The notes: a model not told the origin generated them from the sequence alone. Numbered from the stretch's first letter, positions 34,664 through 44,533 are shown. The stretch: 64,000 bases of DNA from Candidatus Melainabacteria bacterium (GCA_027451745.1 DAIDIP010000002.1:62001-126000), one strand, 5' to 3'. Made by a program: numbers and translations.

Positions 34664-36545
34664 GTGCAATATAGCGCGAACCGGGTCCTTCAAATAATCG
34701 ATAGGCTTCTTTTACGGCTGTTTGTCCTGTCCTGCTCTCTTTTTCAGGTATTGTGGCAAGCTTAGGACTGCTATTTTGCGCCTGATTATTAACCGGTAAA
34801 GTTAAATTTGTCGGGCTATTTCCTATTCCTTGGGCTTGTTCAGCGTTTTTTTTTACTGCAGCCGGTCGCTGTCCATTCTCTTCTACTCTTACTCGAACAT
34901 TTACTTCTTTGCTTAAATTGCAGGCAATTGCCGCTGCTTTAATATGCTCAATTTTGCTTTCTATCATTTTTTGGAAACTATCTACGAATACACCAATATT
35001 TAGTGTATTACCACTTAAATCTATGGGAAAAGCATGGGTGGATACCAAAGAAAATGTAGGCAAATGACGGCGCTGTAATTCAGTCAAAATATTTTGCCAA
35101 ACAATGTCTATACTATTATCTTTTTTGACTGTTTCAGGCGCAGCAAATTCAACTTCTTCTTCTGTATTGTCAGAACTTTCTTCAATTATTTCTTTTGCTG
35201 CTTGAGTCCCAATTTTGCCTTCTTCAGCTGTGCTTTGAGGCAATTCTGGTGTTACTAATTCCAAGACTTTACTTTCAGCTGACTTAGTTTGGTTGTTTAA
35301 CTTAGGTTCATGAGCCACCTCATTTTCAATAACCGGCTTAGTTTCATGAGCCACCTTCGGTTCAGATTGCTTAATAGGTTGAGCTTTTGTCAAGGCACTC
35401 TCTAATTTTTGCAATCTTGATTGAATAGAGTGCAACTCTGCAATATCTATACGCTGACACAAAGATAATAAGCCTATTTCTAGATTCATTATTGGTTGGG
35501 CTGACCGCCTGCAAGAAACTTCCAGTCTGTCCATCTCTTCAATCATTTGAATCAATTCACTTTGATCAATGAGCTTTGCCTGAACAGCTAATGCTTGTTT
35601 GTATTTTTCTGAACCAGCAATATAATCATTGTCTCCATTACTATGAGCAGCTTTAGCAATATTGAGCATGTGCTTTGCTAATTCAGAAGCAATTAAATGC
35701 GCTTCTCGCCCTGAAATAAAAAGCTCTTGCAATAAAGCTAGTACTTGTTGCGCTTCACGTCTAAAAATATGACTACTAATAGCAATAAGAATGTCTTCTG
35801 ACAGTGCTCCTGTCAGTAAAAGCATGTCGTCAGCCGAAATAGCTTGTCCGCCCATGCCTAATAAGCTAATTTGATCTAGCAAACTCAAAGCATCTCTAAG
35901 CCCACCATTGGCTCGCCTAGCTAAGGCTGTAATTGCCTCAGGTTCTATAGAAATATTTTCTTTTTTGGCAATATCAGCTAAATGAGCTGTCATGGACTGC
36001 TCATTAATCAAGCGAAAAATGAGCTTTTGACAGCGGCTGACAATAGTTGGTAAAACTTTGTGCTCTTCAGTGGTAGCTAAAATAAATATGACATTAGGCG
36101 GTGGCTCTTCAATTGTTTTGAGCAAAGCATTGAAAGCTTCTTTTGTCAGCATATGACATTCGTCAATTATATAAAGTTTGAATCTGCCTCCAGCAGCCGA
36201 CAAAGGCGCCCGCTCAATAAGCAACCGTGCATCATCAACACTATTATTGGACGCCGCATCTATTTCAAATACCGAAGGTGATATTCCTTGCTTGATTTCT
36301 ATGCAACTAGTGCATCTTTGGCAAGGTTCAATATTTGGACCCAGTTCACAATTGAGTGATTTAGCAAAAATACGAGCCGTAGAAGTTTTACCGGTGCCTC
36401 TTGGACCAGTAAATAAATACGCATGTGAAATTCTTTGATATTTAATAGCATTGGCAAGGGTTGAACTAACCGAACTTTGCCCTACCAGTTCAGATATGGC
36501 TTGCGGTCTATATTTAAGAAATAACGGTTGATATTGTTCTAACAT
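34653..36545 (-). CDS. dnaX: DNA polymerase III subunit gamma/tau
   Basis: AAA+ clamp-loader ATPase: Walker A GPRGTGKTSTAR at about residues 45-56, the four-cysteine zinc motif (C-ELGPNIEPCQRCTSC), Walker B IIDECHM, sensor 1 ATTEEHKVLPTIVSRCQ and sensor 2 GGLRDALSLLDQ. The region from about 380 to 480 is charged and low-complexity, followed by a C-terminal domain as in tau that should bind DnaE. The 630-residue length suits tau. A run of nine A sits in the coding strand near codon 565 (plus-strand T-run 34846-34854). Confidence 0.96.
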   Translation of the reverse strand: MLEQYQPLFLKYRPQAISELVGQSSVSSTLANAIKYQRISHAYLFTGPRGTGKTSTARIFAKSLNCELGPNIEPCQRCTSCIEIKQGISPSVFEIDAASNNSVDDARLLIERAPLSAAGGRFKLYIIDECHMLTKEAFNALLKTIEEPPPNVIFILATTEEHKVLPTIVSRCQKLIFRLINEQSMTAHLADIAKKENISIEPEAITALARRANGGLRDALSLLDQISLLGMGGQAISADDMLLLTGALSEDILIAISSHIFRREAQQVLALLQELFISGREAHLIASELAKHMLNIAKAAHSNGDNDYIAGSEKYKQALAVQAKLIDQSELIQMIEEMDRLEVSCRRSAQPIMNLEIGLLSLCQRIDIAELHSIQSRLQKLESALTKAQPIKQSEPKVAHETKPVIENEVAHEPKLNNQTKSAESKVLELVTPELPQSTAEEGKIGTQAAKEIIEESSDNTEEEVEFAAPETVKKDNSIDIVWQNILTELQRRHLPTFSLVSTHAFPIDLSGNTLNIGVFVDSFQKMIESKIEHIKAAAIACNLSKEVNVRVRVEENGQRPAAVKKNAEQAQGIGNSPTNLTLPVNNQAQNSSPKLATIPEKESRTGQTAVKEAYRLFEGPGSRYIAPSG

Positions 36546-36784
36546 TTACTAATAGCTGGGGCTTGGGCTAACAAAATTACATAACCAATTTTTAATTTAG
36601 CTGCCAAATTGTCAGTATTGAACATATATTTGGCATTTTGGTCTTTGCTTTGTCCATATAATTTTATAACTAGATTCACGAATCGCTTATTTAGCGACCT
36701 AATGTATTAAGCTGAACAAGAAATACTATTATGATGGCTTTTTGCTTACTCTACAGTAAATTTTCTCCGAATCAGTAAAAAACA
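36546..36784. other. divergent intergenic region between dnaX and dxs
   Basis: This gap separates two divergent housekeeping genes and must contain promoters for both. It is very AT-rich; I see no confident -35/-10 pair, repeat or small gene. Confidence 0.4.
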
Positions 36785-38800
36785 ATGTTCGCTACCGCCA
36801 ACCAAGTTAATTCAGTACTAATTGATTCATTAATAGATAGAGCTATTTCTCCAGCCGAGGTTAAAAAGCTCTCCTATTCGGAACTTACAGGTTTGGCCAA
36901 AGAAATAAGAGAAGAAATTGTCCGCAACTTAAATAAAACTGGCGGACATCTCGCCTCCAATTTAGGCATAGTAGAAATTACTTTAGCTTTGCATTATGTT
37001 TTTGACTCTCCAGCAGATAAAATTTTATTTGATGTCGGACATCAATGTTATGTCCACAAAATGCTTACTGGTCGCCGGGACAAATTTAATACGCTTAGAC
37101 AGTATCAAGGGCTGAGTGGGTTTATTAGCCCTTTAGAAAGCGAACATGATGCTTTTTTGGCTGGACATAGTTCAACTTCTGTTTCGCTTGCTGTAGGCAT
37201 GGCCATTGCTCGTGACCTACTAAATCAAAAGCATAAGGTGATTGCTTTAATTGGCGATGGTGGGCTTACCGGTGGTATGGCTTTAGAAGCGATCAATCAT
37301 TTAGGACATTTGGGTAAAGATGTTCTTATTATTCTCAATGATAATGAAATGTCCATTAGCGAAAATGTCGGCGGTTTCTCGCAATACATGAAGCGCATAA
37401 AAGAAACATATTTTTATCGCGACATAAAAGAAAAAATACATCTTATAGAAGATAAGCTTGAACATACAGCTCTTGATGCTGATGTTAGAACAATGATTGA
37501 ATTGGTTAAAAAAGAAGCCAAGGCAAAAATTGAAACACCAGGAATTGTCTTTGAAAAACTGGGCGTCGATTACAGCGGTCCAATTGATGGACATGATGTA
37601 GAAGCAGTAATTAAAGCGCTAAATAATATAAAAGACAAAAATACTCCTCAATTGGTACATATCATTACTCAAAAAGGTAAAGGGTATGCCCCTGCTGAGC
37701 AAGATTCCATAAAATATCATGGTGTAAGCGCCCATAGTCTGGAACCTATTCTCACTGAACCAGCAAAAACTAGTGAGGCAGTTCCTTACAAAGCTCAGCC
37801 AGCGAAAGCAACAGGCAAAACATATTCAGAAGTATTTTCACAAGCTTTAATTGAATTAGCTGAAGTCGAACCCAATATGGTCGTTATTACACCTGCCACA
37901 GCTGAAGGCAGCGGTGTAGTTAAATTTGGCAAAGCTTATCCTGATCGCTTTTTTGATGTAGCTATTTGCGAACAACATGCTGTGACAATGGCTGCCGGTA
38001 TGGCAAAAGCAGGTCTAAAACCTGTAGTTTCTATTTATTCAACATTTTTGCAGCGGGCTATGGATCAAGTAATCCATGATGTTGCCATACTTAAATTACC
38101 GGTGATTTTCGGTATTGATAGAGCTGGTTTAGTTGAAGATGGTGAAACCCATCAAGGTGTTTTTGATATAGCTTATTTGCGCAGTATCCCAAACTTTACC
38201 GTTTTAGCGCCTAAAGATGCTAACGAATTACGTAATATGCTTTTTAGCGCACTTAAAAATGCTGATGGTCCAGTAGCCATTCGTTTCCCCCGTTCTCAGG
38301 CAATTTCTGCTGAATTTATTGAATCAAATAAATTCACTGAATTGGATTATCAAAGCTGGGAAATTATTGGTCCAAATTATCTTACTGAGAATAATACCCC
38401 GCATAAAATCATTCTTGCTTATGGCTCAATGGTAGACTTAGCAAAACAAGCCCGCGAAATAATTGCTAACAATGCTCAAGTAAACAATGCAAACATTTCA
38501 CTTATTAATGCACGCAGCACTAAATCACTCGACGAAAAACTCCTTGCTCAGATCTTTAATTTAGCTAACGCCAAAATAATTACTTTAGAAGAAGGTTGCT
38601 TAACTGGTGGCTTTGGCACAGCAATTCTTGAATGGGCATCTAGCCAAAAAATATCCAAACCAAGCAAAAAACAACCAGAAATATTCTGCTTAGGTGTTAA
38701 GGATCAATTTATTGAACATGGCGCCAGAAATATTTTGCTGCAAAATCAGGGTTTGGATGCTAAATCCATAGCTAACTTTGTTCAAGGATTATCAGTTTAA
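36785..38800 (+). CDS. dxs: 1-deoxy-D-xylulose-5-phosphate synthase
   Basis: Thiamine-diphosphate transketolase-like enzyme that condenses pyruvate and glyceraldehyde-3-phosphate, the first step of the MEP isoprenoid pathway. Visible are the SNLGIVEITLALHYVFD start, GDGGLTGGMALEAIN (ThDP/Mg motif), ILNDNEMSIS, ITQKGKGYAPAE, the C-terminal pyrimidine domain with DVAICEQHAVTMAAGMA, and EDGETHQGVFDIAYLR. 671 residues is slightly longer than usual. It diverges from dnaX across a 240-base gap that must hold both promoters. Confidence 0.97.
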   Translation: MFATANQVNSVLIDSLIDRAISPAEVKKLSYSELTGLAKEIREEIVRNLNKTGGHLASNLGIVEITLALHYVFDSPADKILFDVGHQCYVHKMLTGRRDKFNTLRQYQGLSGFISPLESEHDAFLAGHSSTSVSLAVGMAIARDLLNQKHKVIALIGDGGLTGGMALEAINHLGHLGKDVLIILNDNEMSISENVGGFSQYMKRIKETYFYRDIKEKIHLIEDKLEHTALDADVRTMIELVKKEAKAKIETPGIVFEKLGVDYSGPIDGHDVEAVIKALNNIKDKNTPQLVHIITQKGKGYAPAEQDSIKYHGVSAHSLEPILTEPAKTSEAVPYKAQPAKATGKTYSEVFSQALIELAEVEPNMVVITPATAEGSGVVKFGKAYPDRFFDVAICEQHAVTMAAGMAKAGLKPVVSIYSTFLQRAMDQVIHDVAILKLPVIFGIDRAGLVEDGETHQGVFDIAYLRSIPNFTVLAPKDANELRNMLFSALKNADGPVAIRFPRSQAISAEFIESNKFTELDYQSWEIIGPNYLTENNTPHKIILAYGSMVDLAKQAREIIANNAQVNNANISLINARSTKSLDEKLLAQIFNLANAKIITLEEGCLTGGFGTAILEWASSQKISKPSKKQPEIFCLGVKDQFIEHGARNILLQNQGLDAKSIANFVQGLSV

Positions 38801-38814
38801 AACGAACTTTATTA

Positions 38815-39177
38815 CTAGTTCTTATTCGTAGTTGATACGTCTGTGTTCTTTGAGGTGGTCTTCACTGTCAATTTGTTTCTTACATTGACACAACCACATT
38901 TAGCTGCAATATTGCCGATCTCTTCTCTATCACGATCACTAGCTACACTACCAGTAATTATCACTGCACCGTTTTTATTTACTATATTGATATTCTTTGA
39001 ATCGACAGAAATGTCTTTTGATTGTTGAACAGCAAGCACAAATTGTCCAATACTTTCATCAGCCCCTGTGATACTGCTAGCTGGTGGTGAAAGTGGATCA
39101 AAATCCGTTGCCAGGCAAGGTGCGCCAACAACTAAAAGAGAAGCCATTATTGATAGTAAATGAATTTTATTTTTCAT
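38815..39177 (-). CDS. secreted BON-domain protein
   Basis: The signal peptide (LLSIMASLLVVGAPCLA) is followed by a single BON domain: VQQSKDISVDSKNINIVNKNG then VIITGSVASDRDREEIGNIA and a final VNVRNKLTV strand. BON domains bind phospholipid or surface ligands and occur in OsmY-type periplasmic proteins. The total is only 120 residues, so it is a minimal one-domain member. It converges with dxs across a 14-base gap that includes part of a weak GAACT/AGTTC hairpin. Confidence 0.82.
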   Translation of the reverse strand: MKNKIHLLSIMASLLVVGAPCLATDFDPLSPPASSITGADESIGQFVLAVQQSKDISVDSKNINIVNKNGAVIITGSVASDRDREEIGNIAAKCGCVNVRNKLTVKTTSKNTDVSTTNKN

Positions 39178-39233
39178 TGCTAAAAACCTTTATTTTTTTG
39201 ACCCAATTACTCTACATTCGCATCAATTTAATG

Positions 39234-40715
39234 TCAATGCGACTTTGCTTGTACAAAAACTTTATTTCTATTTTTAAGTACTGTCAAAGCCGCATAATAG
39301 CCTGGCATACCATGTACCCCGCTACCAGGTGGTGTTGCTGACGAACAGATATATAGCTTTTCATTAGGAGTAGTATAAGGATTATCCCTTACAACTGGGC
39401 GAGTTAATAATTGCCCAAACCTCAAAGAACCGCCATTTATATCTCCACCAATATAATTAGGATTATAAGCTTGCAAAGCAAGAGCCGGCATTTGATGGCG
39501 AGCAATAATTTTATCTTTAAAGCCAAAAGCGAATCTTTCAATTTGATTTTCAATTGCATTAGCCATATCCTTACTTGAACCATTGGGTACATGACAATAA
39601 GCCCATGCTGTATGCATATTGCCTGGAGCACGACTAGAATCAAATAAACTATTCTGAGCTAAAAGCACAAATGGCTTTTTGGGATGAACATTATGATTAG
39701 CAGCATATTCTGACTCTGCTATCTCTTCAAAGCTACAACCTAAATGTACTGTTGGCGCAGCTTGAGTATTAGGATTATTCCAAGGTATAGGTCCATCCAA
39801 TGCCCAATCCATTTTGAAACAACCAGCTCCATATTGATAGCGAGCCAATGCTTCTTTGTAATAACCTGGGAGAAATTCTCTAGCTATTTTTATAATTTCT
39901 TTTGGCATAAGATCAAATAATATGGCATCGCTTGCTGGTAATTCGTGAATTGAATGAACATATTCTCCAGTTATAATTTCTCCACCAATATCAACAAAAT
40001 ATGCCGCTAAGGCATCAGAAATTTTCTGCGCCCCTCCTTCAGGAATTGGCCAACCTACTATATGTGCAGCCATATTTAACACTAGTCCTATAGAAGCTGA
40101 ACCTAGACTATTAAGAGGCAACGTCGAATGCGCACATACTCCAGCAAATAATCCACGTGCTAAATCACCTCTGAAGCTTTTAGCTAAATGTTCTGCTGAG
40201 CCTAACGCTTTAAAGGAAAAATTACTAAGTGGAAAAATATGTTTGATTATTTTATTCAGATTATTCAAAGCCAAAGGATGCAAAAGTATTTCGCATAAAT
40301 AATCCCAATTAACTTGCAGAGAATTCATAAGCTTAGAATAGGCTTCCGCGTCTTCACCCAATTGCGCTGCTGTTTCTTCTATTGATTTATAAACTACAAC
40401 TGCTCTCTCGTTGTCAAACGGATGAGCATATGAAGCTTCTGGATTTATCCATTTAAGTCCAAATTGTTCTAAAGGCAATGTGCGAAAAAACGGTGAGCCA
40501 TATCCTGAAGGATAAACAGAAGAACATACATCATGCACAAAATTAGGCAATGTCAATTCTGCTGAGCGACAACCACCGCCTACAGTATCATGTGCTTCAA
40601 CAAGTAAAACTTTTAGTCCTTCTTTAGCTAAAGCAATACTTGCAGCTAAACCATTTGGTCCAGCGCCAATTACTATGGCATCATATTTTTGGGCGCTAGC
40701 TTTCTTTCTAATCAA
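39234..40715 (-). CDS. FAD-dependent phytoene desaturase-like oxidoreductase
   Basis: The N-terminal Rossmann motif DAIVIGAGPNGLAASIALAK followed by VEAHDTVGGG and the C-terminal FAD contact YICSSATPPGSGVHGMPGY are those of the CrtI/carotenoid isomerase/NAD(P)-FAD amine-oxidase superfamily. This subgroup (493 residues, PNFVHDVCSSVYPSG near the start) is common and only loosely linked to carotenoids. No other carotenoid gene is in the window, though dxs lies nearby and supplies isoprenoid precursors. Likely cytoplasmic; substrate unproven. Confidence 0.88.
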   Translation of the reverse strand: MIRKKASAQKYDAIVIGAGPNGLAASIALAKEGLKVLLVEAHDTVGGGCRSAELTLPNFVHDVCSSVYPSGYGSPFFRTLPLEQFGLKWINPEASYAHPFDNERAVVVYKSIEETAAQLGEDAEAYSKLMNSLQVNWDYLCEILLHPLALNNLNKIIKHIFPLSNFSFKALGSAEHLAKSFRGDLARGLFAGVCAHSTLPLNSLGSASIGLVLNMAAHIVGWPIPEGGAQKISDALAAYFVDIGGEIITGEYVHSIHELPASDAILFDLMPKEIIKIAREFLPGYYKEALARYQYGAGCFKMDWALDGPIPWNNPNTQAAPTVHLGCSFEEIAESEYAANHNVHPKKPFVLLAQNSLFDSSRAPGNMHTAWAYCHVPNGSSKDMANAIENQIERFAFGFKDKIIARHQMPALALQAYNPNYIGGDINGGSLRFGQLLTRPVVRDNPYTTPNEKLYICSSATPPGSGVHGMPGYYAALTVLKNRNKVFVQAKSH

Positions 40716-40768
40716 TTGTCCAACTCAATAAATAACTAGTTTAAGCATTGGTTATATCAAAATTTCGC

Positions 40769-41365
40769 CTAGAGTTCTCGCCTGCCTTCTAATGCTTTAC
40801 TCAAAGTAGAATCATCGGCATATTCAAGATCTGATCCTACAGGCAGACCAAAAGCAATGCGAGTGATTTTTAAAGAAAGAGGTTTAAGCAATTTACTCAA
40901 GTACAAAACTGTTGTGTCACCTTCAATAGTTGGATTAATGGCCAAAATTATTTCTTTTATTTCTCCGCCTTGCACACGCCCAAGCAAATCTCTTATGCTC
41001 AGTTCGTCTGGTCCTCTACCTTCCATTGGAGAAATAAGTCCGTTGAGCACGTGATAAAGCCCTCTGAATTCACCCGTGCGTTCAAGAGCTATTACATCAC
41101 GCGATTCTGCTACTACGCAGATAGTTTGCTTCTCTCGTTTTTGATTGCTACAAATTTCGCAAGGATCAAAAGCAGATAAATGAAAGCAGTGGCTGCAGTT
41201 GCGAATTTTATCCTTTGCTTCAACAAGGGCTGCTGCGAAGCCTTTAACTGAATCATGATTCATACCCAAAACAAAAAAGGCCATTCGTTGAGCCGATTTT
41301 GGTCCAACGCCAGGAAACTTTTGAAATTGCTCTATTAGTTTGGCTAATGGCGGAGTGTAGTACAT
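40769..41365 (-). CDS. recR: recombination mediator protein RecR
   Basis: All RecR domains are present in 198 residues: the helix-hairpin-helix [15 protein letters not shown], the four-cysteine zinc finger ([16 protein letters not shown]), a Toprim domain ([14 protein letters not shown]) with the ending [15 protein letters not shown]. It helps load RecA at gaps with RecO/RecF. It follows ybaB on the same strand with a 41-base gap, the usual ybaB-recR order. Confidence 0.97.
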   Translation of the reverse strand: MYYTPPLAKLIEQFQKFPGVGPKSAQRMAFFVLGMNHDSVKGFAAALVEAKDKIRNCSHCFHLSAFDPCEICSNQKREKQTICVVAESRDVIALERTGEFRGLYHVLNGLISPMEGRGPDELSIRDLLGRVQGGEIKEIILAINPTIEGDTTVLYLSKLLKPLSLKITRIAFGLPVGSDLEYADDSTLSKALEGRREL

Positions 41366-41406
41366 ATATTGTATTGATCAACATTTTTACCAGGTATTCT
41401 GTCCGG

Positions 41407-41733
41407 CTAAAACCCGAAACCTGGCGGCAATTGAATCCCGCTGCTATTAATGGACCGTCCCATTTTGTCACGGCCTAAATTCTTAGCCTTTTCGCAAGCG
41501 TCTTTAATAGCAGTCAAAATGAGGTCTTCTAATGTTTCAATATCACTTACGTCTACAGTATCTGCCTGGACTTTAACGCTTTGAAACTCCAATTCACCTG
41601 TGCAAGAGATTTTGACTGCTCCACCACCAGCTGAACCCTCTACTACAGTTGCTGCCAATTCACCTTGGAGCTTTTCCATGGCTTGCTGCATTTTTTGTAC
41701 ATTGCGCATCATCTCATTAAGATCTGGCTGCAT
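41407..41733 (-). CDS. YbaB/EbfC nucleoid-associated protein
   Basis: The 108-residue protein opens with MRNVQKMQQAMEKLQGELAAT, continues with GGGAVKISCTGELEFQSVKV and ends in a YbaB-like tail. It binds DNA as a dimer. ATG 41733 has AAGGAGAGAG just upstream. Paired with recR, as in most bacteria. Confidence 0.95.
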   Translation of the reverse strand: MQPDLNEMMRNVQKMQQAMEKLQGELAATVVEGSAGGGAVKISCTGELEFQSVKVQADTVDVSDIETLEDLILTAIKDACEKAKNLGRDKMGRSINSSGIQLPPGFGF

Positions 41734-41943
41734 ACTCTCTCCTTAAAATAGCAACTTGGATTTTCGCCAATTGCCCAAATCATCGCTAATGCCAATATTA
41801 TAGGCTCTAATACCGCCAGCCGACTAGAATCAGAGCACTTGTTAACCTTTCCTAATTTTTTCAATCTTATTTCTATACTTAACTAGCTATCAGTGTTTAT
41901 ACTGTTAGGATATATTGTTCACTTGAGTATCACAGAGAATGCT

Positions 41944-42135
41944 ATGGAAGAATGTAAATCAACCCAAAATACAAGTTCTCAAAATGCACAACAAGAAATT
42001 TGTGACAGCACCAAATTTCTTTCTAGCTGCAGTCAATCGCTGCAGGAAATATTAAAGAAAGTGTTCACCTTTATTTGTTATGGACCAGGAGTGCTTGGAT
42101 TTCTGTGGTTAATTGGACGCATCTTAAAACGTTAG
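41944..42135 (+). CDS. small protein with C-terminal membrane helix
   Basis: Starting at ATG 41944 this gives 63 residues: a polar Cys/Ser/Gln-rich N-terminus and a C-terminal helix FTFICYGPGVLGFLWLIGRIL ending in KR. The frame extends further upstream, but this ATG avoids a hydrophobic false start. Its 3' end overlaps the following acyltransferase by about 60 bases in another frame, so translation may be coupled. Family unknown; a tail-anchored helper is possible. Confidence 0.45.
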   Translation: MEECKSTQNTSSQNAQQEICDSTKFLSSCSQSLQEILKKVFTFICYGPGVLGFLWLIGRILKR

Positions 42136-42983
42136 TTAGCGAAAATCCGCTGCAATCGTTGCAACGGCGCAGTCCTGATTTTTACGAGCTCTATGCCGGA
42201 AAAACAGATGACTATGGATTTAAGCTGGAAACCTGGGCCAAATGGGAACCAGTATTTCGTTTTTTCTTTGAAGATTATTTCAAAGTCGAAGTGCGTGGCA
42301 TAGAAAATATTCCCGAAAAGGGCAAAGCAATAATTATAGGTAATCATTCAGGACTTATACCCATCGATGCCGGAATGATGTCAATGGTCATGTGTCATTC
42401 TCACCGCAATCCTCGTCGGGTTCGCTATTTAATTACTGACTGGTTTTTGACTCTTCCTTTTCTTGGCGACTGGATGAAAGAAACCGGTCAAGTGCGTGCT
42501 TCGCTAGAAACAGCAGAAAAATTATTAGCTGACGGAGAAATAATTGGTCTTTATCCAGAAGGAGTTCGTGGAGTCGGCAAATCGTTTCGCGATCGTTATC
42601 GAGTCTTAGATTTTCATCCAGGCTTTGTAAAACTGGCAATTGCTTCACAAACACCAATAATTCCTGTTGCCACCATTGGTGGTGATGAAATATTTCCCAA
42701 CCTCACTAACCTTACATCTATTGCTCGAATAATGCGATTACCATTTTTCCCTGTCACTCCAGCTTTCCCATGGCTGCCATTCCCTCTGTGGATAACTCCC
42801 TTACCTATTAGATGGTTTATTAATATCCGTAAGCCAATTTATTTAAATTATCCGCCTGAAAAAGCCAATGATAAAAAATTGGTACGCGACATTGCTAAAG
42901 ATATCCAATATGAAATTCAACGTGATCTGAATGACTTGCTTGAAAAACGTCATACACTTTTTACGGGGGGCAGCAATGGCTGA
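42075..42983 (+). CDS. PlsC-type lysophospholipid acyltransferase (LPLAT)
   Basis: The protein contains the acyltransferase block NHSGLIPIDAG with His-91 and Asp-98 (longer spacing than classical NH-x4-D, as in the MGAT-like LPLAT branch), then LYPEGVRGVGKSFRDRYRV and VPVATIGGDE. Two hydrophobic segments suggest membrane association. It should esterify a lysolipid or a diacylglycerol-like acceptor. The start is uncertain: TTG 42075 is the earliest, GTG 42105 and TTG further on are alternatives, and no good ribosome site is visible. It overlaps the following related gene by eight bases. Confidence 0.88.
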   Translation: MLWTRSAWISVVNWTHLKTLVSENPLQSLQRRSPDFYELYAGKTDDYGFKLETWAKWEPVFRFFFEDYFKVEVRGIENIPEKGKAIIIGNHSGLIPIDAGMMSMVMCHSHRNPRRVRYLITDWFLTLPFLGDWMKETGQVRASLETAEKLLADGEIIGLYPEGVRGVGKSFRDRYRVLDFHPGFVKLAIASQTPIIPVATIGGDEIFPNLTNLTSIARIMRLPFFPVTPAFPWLPFPLWITPLPIRWFINIRKPIYLNYPPEKANDKKLVRDIAKDIQYEIQRDLNDLLEKRHTLFTGGSNG

Positions 42984-43761
42984 CACTGCTCCAGGTATTA
43001 ATAGCAGCATTGATACTAATAAAGAGTCAGCCACATGCGCTGAGCTCATTCTCAAATTCTTATATGAAACATGGTGGCGCGTTGAATTTTCTTGTTTGGA
43101 TAAAATTCCAGACAACGGTTCTGCTTTTATTGTCGGTAACACAAGCGGCTATATTCCTTGGCCCGCCTTGATGCTTTCTTATGCCCTAATGAAAGACAAA
43201 AACAAGAAAAGAAAAGTATATACTCTGACCAATTTCGATCATATCGAGAATGAAAAAATTCTTTCGTTTTTGCATAGCTTAAATTTTAGACCTTGGTCCT
43301 ATGATAATGCTAAAGAGCTTATAGAAAATGGTGAGATTGTTTTGGCTTTTCCCGAAGACAACAGTGTGATTGGCAAAACAATGAGTTCGCGTAATCGACT
43401 AAAGCGCTTTGACTGGACTAAATTTTTACCAGCAATAGAATCTAAAATTCCTGTCTTTCCTCTTGTCACGCTAGGTGTAGATGAGTCAAATTTTGTACTG
43501 CACAATAGTACATTTTTATCCAAGCTTTTAGAAACCAGTGCTTTTCCTATTTCACCCTTTTTCCCCTGGCTGCCTTTTCCTTTCAACTTAAGTACTTTGC
43601 CAGTAGCTTGGCATATGAAATTGTTACCAGCCCTAAATTACACTGTTCTAAATGAACGTGAATCGGTGCAAGATGAAGCCAAAAGGCTTGCCTTGCGAGC
43701 TGAAGGCGACATCCAAGCCGAAATTAATCGTTTGCTTAGAACTAGACCACGCCTGTTTTAA
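42976..43761 (+). CDS. PlsC-like protein lacking the catalytic His/Asp (possible pseudoenzyme)
   Basis: It aligns with the preceding acyltransferase over its length: RVEFSCLDKIPDNGSAFIVGN, FPEDNSVIG, FPLVTLGVDE and SPFFPWLPFPF. At the catalytic block the neighbour has NHSGLIPID, whereas this protein has NTSGYIPWP, so His becomes Thr-56 and Asp becomes Pro-63. Acyl transfer by the family mechanism should be impossible. The frame is intact, and ATG 42976 with GGGGGG before it gives strong coupling to the upstream gene. It could act as a regulatory or binding partner of the active copy. Confidence 0.8.
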   Translation: MADTAPGINSSIDTNKESATCAELILKFLYETWWRVEFSCLDKIPDNGSAFIVGNTSGYIPWPALMLSYALMKDKNKKRKVYTLTNFDHIENEKILSFLHSLNFRPWSYDNAKELIENGEIVLAFPEDNSVIGKTMSSRNRLKRFDWTKFLPAIESKIPVFPLVTLGVDESNFVLHNSTFLSKLLETSAFPISPFFPWLPFPFNLSTLPVAWHMKLLPALNYTVLNERESVQDEAKRLALRAEGDIQAEINRLLRTRPRLF

Positions 43762-44273
43762 CAACAACCTACCGACAATGCCACATTAAAAGGTTGACTT
43801 AACCTGCTTAATGTTTTTCTTGCCCGATTTTGCACATAAGGATTATCATCCTCTGCCAAAATTTGCAAAATTGCTATGGGCAAAAAATAGCCTTCCGCCA
43901 ATCTTAACCTTACATCGGGATGCATATCATGGGTTAAACGCCACATTGTTTTTTTGTCTATATGCGGATTTTCAGCTACTGCTGCTCTAACTCGTGGATT
44001 ATCATGCGTAGCTAATCGGGCTAATGTTGCTTGGCGAATGCGGGGATGTTCGGCCAAACGCTCCAGCAATGAAACAACGTCTTCGCTAGCTAAACGATCC
44101 AAAATGGGTGCTGGAGTATTAGGGTTAGTAGCCAAAAGCCAGCGTATATAGTCTGTTTCTTCTTCGCAAACCTTTTCGCAAAAACGACGTGGGTATAACT
44201 TAGAGAAGAAAGCATAGCTGTCCATTTCTACCTGCTTAATAGCTGGATCTGCTAGATTTCCTTGTAAACTCAC
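43758..44273 (-). CDS. LRV/HEAT-type repeat protein
   Basis: The 171-residue protein consists of ~24-residue leucine-rich-variant-like repeats: NPNTPAPILDRLA, HPRIRQATLARLATHDNPRV, NPHIDKKTMWRLTHDMHPDV, then a HEAT-like end. An N-terminal region with FCEKVCEEETDYIRW adds Cys residues, recalling the 4Fe-4S cluster next to LRV repeats in nitrogen-fixation-associated proteins, but too few cysteines are seen to claim that. Probably a cytoplasmic interaction module. It converges with the upstream acyltransferase and shares its TTAA stop. Confidence 0.75.
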   Translation of the reverse strand: MSLQGNLADPAIKQVEMDSYAFFSKLYPRRFCEKVCEEETDYIRWLLATNPNTPAPILDRLASEDVVSLLERLAEHPRIRQATLARLATHDNPRVRAAVAENPHIDKKTMWRLTHDMHPDVRLRLAEGYFLPIAILQILAEDDNPYVQNRARKTLSRLSQPFNVALSVGCC

Positions 44274-44533
44274 TTTTTAATACCTCTTAAAATAACCAAT
44301 AACCATGTGATGTCTTGGTTTCCGGAGATTCGGGTGAATGTGATTTTCACCGGGGACTAGAGGGCTGATGATATCCCTATTCCGATTATTCACTAAATAG
44401 GAACTTTTGTTTGATAAGATTGCCTATAAACCTATATAGCCTCCCTTGCGAAGCGACCAAATTAAGTGACTTAACGGCTCAAAATGGCTCTGAGCATGGC
44501 TTTTCAGCTCACCCAATTAGGCTTCAGACCCAA
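44274..44533. other. intergenic gap
   Basis: Between the LRV gene and the amidohydrolase I see a 6-bp hairpin (GGTGAA/TTCACC near 44330) and no coding frame or clear promoter. Confidence 0.4.
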
